Assembly: GCF_000799715.1 (NCBI RefSeq)
Contig: NZ_JUHG01000011.1
Span: 1,488,001 to 1,552,000 of the forward strand
Origin: Martinezella rhizogenes
GTDB lineage: Bacteria; Pseudomonadota; Alphaproteobacteria; Rhizobiales; Rhizobiaceae
Direction: 5' to 3'
Length of the DNA stretch: 64,000 nucleotides
Under the pieces are notes generated by a model. It searched no databases and was not told the DNA's origin. It saw only the letters and a list, made by a program, of their open reading frames with translations. Position numbers and translations under genes: made by a program. Positions within the stretch are counted from its first letter, which is position 1. The number at the start of each line of letters is the position of its first letter. Below are positions 1 to 11,825 of the stretch, one piece after another.

Positions 1-1925
1 ATGGCAATCCCTGGGAATTCGAGCGCCAGGAAAGCGCCTATGAAATCGGCTTCGGCGGCTCCGTCGAAACCGTTGGCGGTCACGATGACCAGCCCCGCTA
101 TGTCTGGAAACCGGCCGAGCGCGTTATTGCCGCCGCTTTCGACACGCCCGTGGTCGGCTGGCGCGCCAAGCGCGTCAACACGCTACGCCTCTGGTCGGCA
201 CAGCCGATCGACCCGATCCTGCTCGACGCCTTCAACGCCGGCGACCATATCGGTGCGCTGCGCGAAAGCAACAAGGCCGAAAGCCTGACGCGCGTCCTCT
301 ATCCGGCCGATGGCACGCCTGCCGGCCAGGAACTGCGTCTGCGCCAGGAGTTCTTCTTCTCCTCGGCCTCGCTGCAGGACATCCTGCGCCGCCATCTGCA
401 ACAATATGACGACCTGAACAATCTGGCCGACAAGGTCGCGATCCAGCTCAACGATACCCACCCGGCCGTTTCCATCGCCGAAATGATGCGCCTGCTGGTC
501 GACGTGCACGGCATGGAGTTCGAGCACGCCTGGGATATCACCCGCAACACCTTCGGCTACACCAACCACACGCTTCTGCCCGAAGCGCTGGAAAGCTGGC
601 CGGTGCCGCTGTTCGAGCGGCTGCTGCCGCGCCACATGCAGATCATCTACACGATCAATGCCAAGATCCTGCTCGAGGCCCGCAAGACCCGCAATTTCAG
701 CGACGCAGAAATCCGCTCGATCTCGCTGATCGACGAGAACGGCGACCGGCGCGTGCGCATGGGCAATCTCGCCTTCGTCGGCTCGCACTCGATCAACGGC
801 GTTTCGGCGCTGCATACCGACCTGATGAAGGTCACGGTCTTCGCCGACCTGCACAAGCTCTATCCGGACCGCATCAACAACAAGACCAACGGCATCACGC
901 CGCGCCGCTGGTTGATGCAGTGCAATCCGGGCCTGACCGGCCTCATCCGCGAGGCCATCGGCGATGAGTTCCTCGACGACGCAGAAAAGCTGAAGCCGCT
1001 CGATAAGTTCGCCCACGACAGCGCCTTCCAGGAAAAATTCGCCGCCATCAAGCGCGCCAATAAGGTGCAGCTTGCCAATCTGGTCGCCAGCCGCATGGGC
1101 ATCAAGCTCGATCCCAACGCGATGTTCGACATCCAGATCAAGCGCATCCACGAATACAAGCGCCAGCTTCTGAACATCATCGAGACCGTGGCGCTCTACG
1201 ACCAGATCCGCTCGCATCCGGAGCTGGACTGGCAGCCGCGCGTGAAACTCTTCGCCGGCAAGGCGGCGCCGAGCTATCACAATGCCAAGCTGATCATCAA
1301 GCTCATCAACGATGTCGCCCGCGTCATCAATAACGACCCGTCGGTGCGCGGCCTGCTGAAGGTCGTTTTCGTGCCGAACTACAATGTCTCGCTCGCCGAA
1401 ATCATGGTTCCGGCAGCCGATCTCTCGGAGCAGATCTCGACCGCCGGTATGGAAGCATCCGGCACCGGCAACATGAAGTTCGGCCTCAACGGCGCGCTGA
1501 CCATCGGCACGCTGGATGGCGCCAATGTCGAGATGCGCGACAATGTCGGCGCGGACAATATCGTCATTTTCGGCCTGACGGCCGATGAAGTCGCTAATCT
1601 GCGCAGCGACGGCCACGATCCGCGCGCCGTTATCGCGCGCTCGCGCGAACTGGCCCAAGCGCTCGATGCCATCGCCTCGGGCGTCTTCTCTCCGGACGAC
1701 CGCACTCGCTATGCCAGCCTGATCGACGGTATCTACGCCCACGACTGGTTCATGGTCGCGGCCGATTTCGATGCCTATGCCGCAGCCCAGCGCGAAGTGG
1801 ATGCCCTCTGGGCCAAACCCTCCGAATGGTACACCAAGACGATCAACAACACCGCTCGCATGGGCTGGTTCTCCTCCGACCGGACGATCCGTCAATATGC
1901 CAAGGAAATCTGGAGAGCCGGATGA
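1..1925 (+). CDS. glgP: Glycogen phosphorylase, 5' end cut by window edge
   Basis: Glycogen phosphorylase releases glucose-1-phosphate from glycogen using phosphate and a PLP cofactor. The reading frame is already open at base 3, so about 640 codons are visible. Family members are about 820-840 residues, so roughly the first 180-200 are missing. The visible part keeps the hallmark blocks: the IQLNDTHPA block, the NGITPRRWL block, the PNYNVSLAE loop, and the GTGNMKF motif whose lysine carries PLP. The stop codon overlaps the glgB start (ATGA), which points to translational coupling and one operon with glgB, glgC, glgA and pgm. The identity is secure; only the true start lies outside the window. 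Confidence 0.96.
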   Translation, partial: GNPWEFERQESAYEIGFGGSVETVGGHDDQPRYVWKPAERVIAAAFDTPVVGWRAKRVNTLRLWSAQPIDPILLDAFNAGDHIGALRESNKAESLTRVLYPADGTPAGQELRLRQEFFFSSASLQDILRRHLQQYDDLNNLADKVAIQLNDTHPAVSIAEMMRLLVDVHGMEFEHAWDITRNTFGYTNHTLLPEALESWPVPLFERLLPRHMQIIYTINAKILLEARKTRNFSDAEIRSISLIDENGDRRVRMGNLAFVGSHSINGVSALHTDLMKVTVFADLHKLYPDRINNKTNGITPRRWLMQCNPGLTGLIREAIGDEFLDDAEKLKPLDKFAHDSAFQEKFAAIKRANKVQLANLVASRMGIKLDPNAMFDIQIKRIHEYKRQLLNIIETVALYDQIRSHPELDWQPRVKLFAGKAAPSYHNAKLIIKLINDVARVINNDPSVRGLLKVVFVPNYNVSLAEIMVPAADLSEQISTAGMEASGTGNMKFGLNGALTIGTLDGANVEMRDNVGADNIVIFGLTADEVANLRSDGHDPRAVIARSRELAQALDAIASGVFSPDDRTRYASLIDGIYAHDWFMVAADFDAYAAAQREVDALWAKPSEWYTKTINNTARMGWFSSDRTIRQYAKEIWRAG

Positions 1926-4129
1926 AGAAGCCGAAAAGATCCGCTGACGGCGTAGCCTTGAGGGATATTTCGGCAGACGAGATTGCTGCAATTCTCGCAG
2001 GCACCCATTCAGATCCTTTCTCCGTCCTCGGCGTACATCGTACGGATGATGGCTTCATCGCCCGTTGCTTCATCCTCGGCGCGGAAGCCGTGACCGCCAT
2101 GGCGCTCGACGGCACCGTCATCGGCGAACTGGATTGCCTCGACCCGGCCGGTTTCTTTGCCGGCAACGTCAAAATTACCAAGCTGCAGCCGGTCCGTTAT
2201 CGCGCTCGGCGCGGCGACGTCGAATGGGCGGTGACAGACCCCTACAGCTTCGGTCCGGTCCTCGGCCCGATGGACGACTACTTCCTCAGCGAAGGCACGC
2301 ATCTGCGCCTGTTCGACAAGATGGGCGCGCACCCGCTGAAACACGAGGGTGTGCAGGGCTTTCACTTCGCCGTATGGGCGCCGAACGCGCAACGCGTTTC
2401 GGTGGTCGGCGATTTCAACGGCTGGGACGGCCGCCGGCATGTCATGCGCTTTCGCTCCGACTCCGGCATATGGGAGATCTTCGCGCCGGATGTTCCGGCG
2501 GGCATTGCCTACAAGTTCGAAATCCGCGGCCATGACGGCGTGCTGTTGCCACTGAAGGCCGATCCCTTCGCCCGCCGCAGCGAGCTGCGGCCGAAGACGG
2601 CCTCGGTCACCACCAACGAGATGACCCAGGTCTGGGAAGACACAGCCCATCGCGAGCATTGGGCAAGCGTCGACCAGCGCCGTCAGCCGATCTCGATCTA
2701 CGAAGTGCATGCCGGCTCCTGGCAGCGCCGCGATGATGGCTCGATGCTCACCTGGGATGAACTCGCCTCGCGCCTCATCCCCTATTGCGTCGACATGGGC
2801 TTCACCCATATCGAACTCATGCCGATCACCGAGCACCCTTACGATCCGTCCTGGGGCTATCAGACCACCGGCCTCTACGCACCGACGGCACGCTTCGGCG
2901 AACCGGAAGGCTTCGCGCGCTTCGTCAATGGCTGTCACAAGGTCGGCATCGGCGTCCTTCTCGATTGGGTGCCGGCGCATTTCCCGACGGACGAACACGG
3001 CCTGCGCCAATTCGACGGCACAGCACTTTACGAGCATGAAGACCCGCGCAAGGGTTTTCATCCCGACTGGAACACGGCGATCTACAATTTCGGCCGCACC
3101 GAAGTGCTCGCCTATTTGCAGAACAATGCGCTCTACTGGGCCGAGAAATTCCATCTCGACGGCGTGCGTGTCGATGCCGTCGCCTCGATGCTCTACCTCG
3201 ACTATTCCCGTAAGCACGGCGAATGGATCCCGAACGAATATGGCGGCAACGAGAACCTGGAGGCCGTTCGCTTCCTGCAATCGATGAACAGCAGGCTCTA
3301 TGGAGCGCATCCCGGTGTCATGACCATCGCCGAGGAATCGACGTCATGGCCGAAGGTGTCGCAGCCGGTCCACGAAGGAGGCCTCGGCTTCGGCTTCAAG
3401 TGGAACATGGGCTTCATGCACGACACGCTGAGCTATCTCGCCCGCGACCACGTTCACCGCAAGTATCACCACAACGAACTGACCTTCGGCCTGATCTACG
3501 CCTTCTCGGAAAACTTCGTCCTACCGCTCTCCCATGACGAAGTGGTGCACGGCAAGGGATCGCTGATCGCCAAGATGGCGGGCGACGACTGGCAGAAATT
3601 CGCCAATCTGCGCGCTTATTACGCCTTCATGTGGGGCTATCCCGGCAAGAAGCTGTTGTTCATGGGCCAGGAATTCGCGCAGTGGAGCGAGTGGAGCGAA
3701 GAGCGGGCGCTGGACTGGAACCTGCTGCAATATCGCATGCATGAAGGCATGCGGCGCCTCGTGCGCGACCTCAACTTCACCTATCGCAGCAAGCCGGCCC
3801 TGCATGCACGCGACTGCGAGGGCGAGGGTTTCGAATGGCTGATCGTCGATGATTTCGAAAACTCGGTCTTCGCCTGGCTGCGCAAGGCGCCGGGTGAAAA
3901 GCCGGTGGCTGTCATCACCAATTTCACGCCGGTCTATCGGGAGAACTACACTTTGCGCCTGCCGGCTGAGGGACGGTGGCGCGAAATACTGAATACCGAT
4001 GCCGACATCTATGGCGGCAGCGGCAAGGGGAATGGCGGGCGCGTCCAGGCCGTCAATGCGGGCGGCAGCATACAGGCAACGATAACGCTGCCGCCGCTGG
4101 CAACCATCATGCTCGAACCGGAATTTTAA
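1922..4129 (+). CDS. glgB: 1,4-alpha-glucan branching enzyme
   Basis: GlgB cuts an alpha-1,4 glucan chain and re-attaches it by an alpha-1,6 bond, giving glycogen its branches. The ATG at 1922 overlaps the glgP stop by four bases and gives 735 residues, the normal size. In order there is an N-terminal GlgB-specific domain, a CBM48 module with [18 protein letters not shown], and a GH13 barrel with the GVRVDAVAS nucleophile block, the AEEST general-acid block and the [10 protein letters not shown] block. A small C-terminal beta domain follows. A longer in-frame extension upstream to 1826 lies inside glgP and is not needed. It is the second gene of the glycogen operon. Confidence 0.97.
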   Translation: MKKPKRSADGVALRDISADEIAAILAGTHSDPFSVLGVHRTDDGFIARCFILGAEAVTAMALDGTVIGELDCLDPAGFFAGNVKITKLQPVRYRARRGDVEWAVTDPYSFGPVLGPMDDYFLSEGTHLRLFDKMGAHPLKHEGVQGFHFAVWAPNAQRVSVVGDFNGWDGRRHVMRFRSDSGIWEIFAPDVPAGIAYKFEIRGHDGVLLPLKADPFARRSELRPKTASVTTNEMTQVWEDTAHREHWASVDQRRQPISIYEVHAGSWQRRDDGSMLTWDELASRLIPYCVDMGFTHIELMPITEHPYDPSWGYQTTGLYAPTARFGEPEGFARFVNGCHKVGIGVLLDWVPAHFPTDEHGLRQFDGTALYEHEDPRKGFHPDWNTAIYNFGRTEVLAYLQNNALYWAEKFHLDGVRVDAVASMLYLDYSRKHGEWIPNEYGGNENLEAVRFLQSMNSRLYGAHPGVMTIAEESTSWPKVSQPVHEGGLGFGFKWNMGFMHDTLSYLARDHVHRKYHHNELTFGLIYAFSENFVLPLSHDEVVHGKGSLIAKMAGDDWQKFANLRAYYAFMWGYPGKKLLFMGQEFAQWSEWSEERALDWNLLQYRMHEGMRRLVRDLNFTYRSKPALHARDCEGEGFEWLIVDDFENSVFAWLRKAPGEKPVAVITNFTPVYRENYTLRLPAEGRWREILNTDADIYGGSGKGNGGRVQAVNAGGSIQATITLPPLATIMLEPEF

Positions 4130-4155
4130 GACCATTACGGACAGGGAGGAATGAA

Positions 4156-5418
4156 ATGGTAGAAAAACGCTTTCAGCCGCTGGCGCGCGACGCCATGGCC
4201 TACGTTCTTGCCGGGGGCCGTGGTAGCCGCCTGAAGGAACTGACCGACCGCCGCGCCAAGCCGGCCGTCTACTTTGGCGGAAAAACCCGGATCATCGATT
4301 TTGCACTCTCGAATGCGCTCAATTCCGGTATCCGCCGCATCGGCGTGGCGACCCAGTACAAGGCGCACTCCCTGATCCGCCACATGCAGCGCGGCTGGAA
4401 CTTCTTCCGGCCCGAACGAAACGAGAGCTTCGACATTCTGCCAGCCTCTCAGCGCGTCTCCGAGACGCAATGGTATGAAGGCACGGCCGACGCCGTCTAC
4501 CAGAACATCGACATCATCGAGCCCTACGGCCCGGAATACATGGTCATCCTTGCCGGCGACCACATCTACAAGATGGACTATGAGTGGATGCTGCAGCAGC
4601 ACGTCGATTCCGGCGCCGAGGTCACCATCGGCTGCCTGGAAGTGCCGCGCATGGAAGCCGTCGGCTTCGGCGTCATGCACGTCAATGAGAAGGATGAGAT
4701 CATCGACTTTGTCGAGAAGCCGGCCGACCCACCAGGCATTCCCGGCAATCCGGATTTCGCGCTGGCATCGATGGGCATCTACGTCTTCCACACGAAATTC
4801 CTGATCGAATGCCTGCGCCGGGACGCCGCCGACCCGAACTCCAGCCGCGATTTCGGTAAGGATATCATCCCCTACATCGTCAAGAACGGCAAAGCTGTTG
4901 CCCACCGCTTCGCACAGTCTTGCGTTCGCTCCGATTTCGAGCGGCAAGCCTATTGGCGCGATGTCGGCACGATCGACGCCTATTGGCAAGCCAATATCGA
5001 TCTCACCGCCGTGGTGCCGGAACTCGACATCTATGACAAATCCTGGCCGATCTGGACCTATGCGGAAATCAGCCCGCCGGCCAAGTTCGTCCACGACGAC
5101 GAAAATCGTCGCGGCTCGGCCGTTTCCTCCGTTGTTGCCGGCGACTGCATCATCTCAGGCGCCAGCCTGTCGAACAGCCTGTTGTTTACCGGCGTGCGCG
5201 CCAACTCCTATTCCAAGCTGGAAGGAGCCGTGGTGCTGCCGAGCGTCAAGGTCGGGCGTCATGCCCAGTTAAAGAATGTCGTCATCGACCACGGCGTCAA
5301 TATCCCGGAAGGCCTGGTGGTCGGCGAAGATCCTGTACTGGATGCCAAGCGCTTCCGCCGCACGGAAAGTGGTATCTGCCTGATTACGCAGACGATGATC
5401 GACAAGCTGGATATCTGA
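4156..5418 (+). CDS. glgC: Glucose-1-phosphate adenylyltransferase
   Basis: GlgC makes ADP-glucose from ATP and glucose-1-phosphate, the committed and usually allosterically controlled step of bacterial glycogen synthesis. The ATG at 4156 follows a strong AGGGAGGA ribosome-binding site at 4143-4150 and gives 420 residues, the standard length. The N-terminal nucleotidyltransferase signature [12 protein letters not shown] is followed by [12 protein letters not shown], and the [12 protein letters not shown] block is present. The C-terminal half is a left-handed beta-helix type domain. The gene lies 26 bases after glgB and 3 bases before glgA, so it is part of the same transcription unit. Confidence 0.97.
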   Translation: MVEKRFQPLARDAMAYVLAGGRGSRLKELTDRRAKPAVYFGGKTRIIDFALSNALNSGIRRIGVATQYKAHSLIRHMQRGWNFFRPERNESFDILPASQRVSETQWYEGTADAVYQNIDIIEPYGPEYMVILAGDHIYKMDYEWMLQQHVDSGAEVTIGCLEVPRMEAVGFGVMHVNEKDEIIDFVEKPADPPGIPGNPDFALASMGIYVFHTKFLIECLRRDAADPNSSRDFGKDIIPYIVKNGKAVAHRFAQSCVRSDFERQAYWRDVGTIDAYWQANIDLTAVVPELDIYDKSWPIWTYAEISPPAKFVHDDENRRGSAVSSVVAGDCIISGASLSNSLLFTGVRANSYSKLEGAVVLPSVKVGRHAQLKNVVIDHGVNIPEGLVVGEDPVLDAKRFRRTESGICLITQTMIDKLDI

Positions 5419-5421
5419 CAG

Positions 5422-8497
<3,076 letters not shown>

Positions 8498-8505
8498 CGG
8501 CAAAA

Positions 8506-8691
8506 CCCTTCGCCCCGCAAATGCGGGGAGAAGGAGGCCAGGCGCTGCTGAACGAAGTGAGGCGGCTGGTCGGATGAGGGGCCTTCTCAAAATTCGCCAC
8601 GGCGGCACGGTTTGCCGAAGGCTCCGCCCCTCACCCTAGCCCTCTCCCCGCCCTTCGATAAACTCAGGAGCGGGGAGAGGGAACTATCTCG
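8506..8691. repeat. Composite palindromic intergenic element, copy 1
   Basis: This stretch fills the pgm-glgX gap. It begins with a hairpin (CCTTCGCCCCGC paired with GCGGGGAGAAGG, 8508-8534) and continues to a GGATGAGGGGCC block at 8571-8582. A second hairpin follows, with arms CCTCTCCCCG and CGGGGAGAGG (8641-8680). The same two modules in the same order, with a similar spacer, occur inverted at 56065-56231. This resembles the intergenic mosaic elements described in rhizobia (RIME type). The loop of the second hairpin carries an extra 18-base piece that the other copy lacks. Confidence 0.75.
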
Positions 8692-8715
8692 AGCCATCCG
8701 GAGAGCCCGCGAGAC

Positions 8716-10689
8716 ATGTCAGAGCCCGCTACCCGCTCCCTTGGCGCCACCCTCACCGACGACGGCGTCGAATTCGCAGTCTGGTCCAAGCATGCCGACA
8801 GGATTGAGCTTTGCTTGTTCGATGCCGAGGGCAAAAAGGAGATTGAGCGCCTGCCGTTGACGCGTGAAGGCGAAGAGCATCGCCTGTTCGTGCGGGGCAT
8901 CAAGGCCGGCGCGTACTATGGCTTTCGCGCGCAAGGCACCTATGATCCCGACCAGGGCCTGTGGTTCGATCTGGCAAAGCTGCTCGTCGATCCCTATGCC
9001 AAAGAGCTCGATCGGTCGTTTCACTACGATCCGCGTCTCGGCACATTCGGCGAGGATACGCAGGATTTGATGCCGAAGGCGATCGTCTCGCGCGATGTCC
9101 CGGTCAAGCCGGCCAAACCATTGTTCCAGCCGGGCGGCCTAATCTACGAAATTGCCGTCAAACCCTTCACCATGCTGCATCCGGACGTACCGGCTGAGAA
9201 GCGCGGCACGCTGGCCGCCCTCGCCCACCCCGCCATCATCGCCCATTTGAAGCGCCTGCATGTCGACGCCGTCGAACTCATGCCGATTACCGCATGGATC
9301 GACGAACGGCATCTGCCGCCGCTCGGCCTTACCAATGGCTGGGGCTACAACCCCGTCGCCTTCATGGCGCTCGACCCGCGTCTCGTGCCCGGCGGCGTCA
9401 CGGAATTGCGCGAGACGGTCGCCGCCCTTCATGCCGAGGGCATCGCCGTCATCCTTGATCTCGTCTTCAACCACACTGGCGAAAGCGACCGTCAGGGGCC
9501 GACGCTGTCCTTGCGCGGCCTCGACAATCCCACCTATTTCCGCCATCAGCCGGATCAGCCGGGCATACTTGTCAACGACACCGGCACCGGCAATACCGTT
9601 GCCTGCGACCAGTCGGCGACGCGCCGGCTCATCATCGACAGCCTGCGCCATTTCGTGCTCCATGCCGGCATCGACGGCTTTCGCTTCGATCTCGCCACCG
9701 TCCTCGGCCATACGCCTAGGGGTTTCGACCCCGAAAGCCTGATCCTGCGGTCGCTGTTTGCCGACGAGGTGCTTCAGGATCGCGTCATGATCGCCGAGCC
9801 CTGGGATATCGGTCCCGGCGGTTACCAGCTCGGCAATTTCCCCGCCCCCTTCCTCGAATGGAACGACCGCGCCCGTGACGACCTGCGCTGCTTCTGGCGC
9901 GGCGAACCCAACAAGATCGGCGACATCGCCACCATCCTTGCCGGCTCGTCCTCCGTCTTCGGCCGTGACGGTCGAACCCAGACCCGCAGCGTCAATTTCC
10001 TCGCCGCCCATGACGGCTTCACGCTGATGGACATCGTCTCCTACGCCCAGAAGCACAACGAGGCGAATGGCGAGAACAACCGCGACGGTCACAACGAAAA
10101 CTTCTCCTGGAACAACGGCGTCGAGGGCAAGACGGACGATCCGGCCTTCCTCAGCAAGCGCCGCACCGACATCGAGGCCATGCTCTCCACTCTCTTTGCC
10201 ACGCGCGGCACGATCATGCTGACCGCCGGCGACGAAGGCGGCCGCACGCAGCGCGGCAACAACAATGCCTATTGCCAGGACAATGACATCACCTGGATGG
10301 ACTGGGCAGCACTGGACGAGGATCTGATCGGCCACACCGCCTGGCTCGCCAGCCTCCGCCGCCGCTTCTCAGCCTTCAGTGATATGAGGTTTTTCAATGG
10401 TGACGGCGACGTGCTCTGGTTTTCCGCCGAGGGCACGGCGATGACGGTGTCCGATTGGGAAAAGCCGGATGCCGGCCTGCTCGGCATGGCGATCGAGACC
10501 GAGGATCGCGACAGCAACAAGAAGACGCGTCTCGCAGTACTGCTCAACCGCGGACATCAGGAACAGCGTTTCAAACTGCCGGCGTCGGGCCAAGGTGGCT
10601 GGTCGATGCTAACCTCTAAGGGGGCGACGGCAGTTCAGAACGACATCACGGTATCAGCGCGCTCCGTCAGCTTCCTTATCGAAAACTGA
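8716..10689 (+). CDS. glgX: Glycogen debranching enzyme (isoamylase-type)
   Basis: GlgX hydrolyses alpha-1,6 branches left after phosphorylase action, so it completes glycogen breakdown. The protein has 657 residues: an N-terminal CBM48 domain (FAVWSKHADRIELCLFD) and a GH13 isoamylase-like barrel. Catalytic blocks are visible as DGFRFDLATVLG (nucleophile Asp), MIAEPWD (acid/base Glu) and NFLAAHDGFTLMD. It is co-directional with the upstream glg genes but separated by 218 bases containing a repeat, so it may be read from the same transcript or from its own promoter. No RNA evidence is available to decide. Confidence 0.95.
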   Translation: MSEPATRSLGATLTDDGVEFAVWSKHADRIELCLFDAEGKKEIERLPLTREGEEHRLFVRGIKAGAYYGFRAQGTYDPDQGLWFDLAKLLVDPYAKELDRSFHYDPRLGTFGEDTQDLMPKAIVSRDVPVKPAKPLFQPGGLIYEIAVKPFTMLHPDVPAEKRGTLAALAHPAIIAHLKRLHVDAVELMPITAWIDERHLPPLGLTNGWGYNPVAFMALDPRLVPGGVTELRETVAALHAEGIAVILDLVFNHTGESDRQGPTLSLRGLDNPTYFRHQPDQPGILVNDTGTGNTVACDQSATRRLIIDSLRHFVLHAGIDGFRFDLATVLGHTPRGFDPESLILRSLFADEVLQDRVMIAEPWDIGPGGYQLGNFPAPFLEWNDRARDDLRCFWRGEPNKIGDIATILAGSSSVFGRDGRTQTRSVNFLAAHDGFTLMDIVSYAQKHNEANGENNRDGHNENFSWNNGVEGKTDDPAFLSKRRTDIEAMLSTLFATRGTIMLTAGDEGGRTQRGNNNAYCQDNDITWMDWAALDEDLIGHTAWLASLRRRFSAFSDMRFFNGDGDVLWFSAEGTAMTVSDWEKPDAGLLGMAIETEDRDSNKKTRLAVLLNRGHQEQRFKLPASGQGGWSMLTSKGATAVQNDITVSARSVSFLIEN

Positions 10690-10756
10690 TTTCCTTGCAC
10701 TTTCCGGCCTTCTTCGCCAGAAAGGGCAAAGAAGCAGCTGAACGGATGAGGACCCT

Positions 10757-11245
10757 ATGCCCGGCGATATTTCGCTTGTTGAGATCATGAAGCGTGTCGG
10801 AACCGAACTCGGCATCTCCGACTGGATTACGGTCGACCAGACCATGATCGATACGTTTGCCGACGCGACGCTCGACCATCAGTTCATCCATGTCGATCCC
10901 GAGCGTGCCAAGGCCGAAACGCCCTATGGCGGCACGATCGCGCACGGTTTCCTGACGCTGTCGCTGCTCTCCGCCATGAACTACAGCGCCCTGCCCAAGA
11001 TCCGCGAACAGACCATGGGCATCAACTACGGCTTCGAAAAGATCCGCTTCATGTCGCCGGTCAAATGCGGCGCACGGGTACGCGGCCGCTTCACGCTTGC
11101 CGAAACGCGGCTGCGTGGCGCCAACATGCTGATGCTGACCTATGATGTGACAGTTGAAATTGAGAACGAGCGCAAGCCGGCACTCACCGCGACATGGACA
11201 ACCATCTCGCAGTTCGATCCGAAGGACCGGCCGGAAGAGGGCTAA
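10757..11245 (+). CDS. MaoC-like / NodN-like (R)-hydratase
   Basis: This 162-residue protein is a single hot-dog fold of the MaoC dehydratase type, a family that includes (R)-enoyl-CoA hydratases and the rhizobial NodN. The catalytic pair is visible in the motif DHQFIHVDPERA followed by TPYGGTIAHGFLTLS (hydratase motif 2). The natural substrate cannot be read from the sequence. It lies 67 bases after glgX on the same strand and ends facing soxG, from which it is separated by a perfect hairpin. Calling it nodN would overstate the evidence because no nod genes are in the window. Confidence 0.88.
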   Translation: MPGDISLVEIMKRVGTELGISDWITVDQTMIDTFADATLDHQFIHVDPERAKAETPYGGTIAHGFLTLSLLSAMNYSALPKIREQTMGINYGFEKIRFMSPVKCGARVRGRFTLAETRLRGANMLMLTYDVTVEIENERKPALTATWTTISQFDPKDRPEEG

Positions 11246-11254
11246 GCCTCCTTT

Positions 11255-11280
11255 TACCTTCTCCTCAAGAGGAGAAGGTA
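11255..11280. terminator. Perfect 12-bp hairpin between convergent genes
   Basis: The arms TACCTTCTCCTC and GAGGAGAAGGTA flank a two-base centre. The hairpin follows the MaoC-like gene by 10 bases on the plus strand. On the minus strand it covers the stop codon of soxG (11265-11267). It has no long T run, so it may be a bidirectional transcript end or mRNA stabiliser rather than a classical terminator. Confidence 0.55.
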
Positions 11281-11825
11281 TTTTCCGCATCCTCCGCCGC
11301 CTCACCCAGCAGTCCGAAGGCGTAATCGGAGAAAGATCGCCAGACTTCGACGCGGAACGTCTCATCGTCGAGCCGCAGCAGCACGATTTCCACCTTACCG
11401 AACAGCGTGCGCGAGCAGGCACCGACAGGAAACGCGACAAGCGACAGATCCTGCGAGCAACCGCCGGCAAGCGTCGCTTCCGCGCCGGGGCCGGAGACGA
11501 TGATCGCGGTGTTGCGATGCGAGACATCGGTTGCCGAATGCAGCACGCCGGCGGACGCCGCGAGAGCGACCAGATCGGCGCCGCTCTCATCAATCACAAG
11601 CCATTCATCCGGGCCAAGCCAGAGGGCATAGCGGCCATTGGCGCGGGCCGATGTCTTCGGCTTACGCGGCAGTTTCAGCGCGAGCGCCTTGGAAAGACCC
11701 GCAATCGAATCATCAGGCGCGCGCAGCGCAATGCGGCTGGCGGGAGCAGATGGGGTCAGGCGGACGGTGGCGGAGCCGCCATGGCGACCGGCGAGCGGCA
11801 GTTTACGGGTTGCGAGATCAACCAT
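11265..11825 (-). CDS. soxG: Sarcosine oxidase, gamma subunit
   Basis: The gamma subunit of heterotetrameric sarcosine oxidase is a structural partner related to the folate-binding T-protein fold. The ATG at 11825 has an AGGAGG-type site about 8 bases upstream and gives 186 residues. A start at 11849 would add 8 residues but lacks that spacing. It overlaps the end of soxA by 8 bases, which suggests coupling. Conserved features include the WLGPDEWLV stretch and the TDVSHRNTAI stretch typical of GcvT-like folds. It is the last gene of the operon, and its stop codon sits inside a perfect hairpin. Confidence 0.93.
   Translation of the reverse strand: MVDLATRKLPLAGRHGGSATVRLTPSAPASRIALRAPDDSIAGLSKALALKLPRKPKTSARANGRYALWLGPDEWLVIDESGADLVALAASAGVLHSATDVSHRNTAIIVSGPGAEATLAGGCSQDLSLVAFPVGACSRTLFGKVEIVLLRLDDETFRVEVWRSFSDYAFGLLGEAAEDAENTFSS

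Noticed and set aside
183-1991. 602-codon open frame on the minus strand opposite glgP
   Set aside because: It mirrors the codon pattern of a high-G+C gene and glgP on the other strand is certain. It has no family match.
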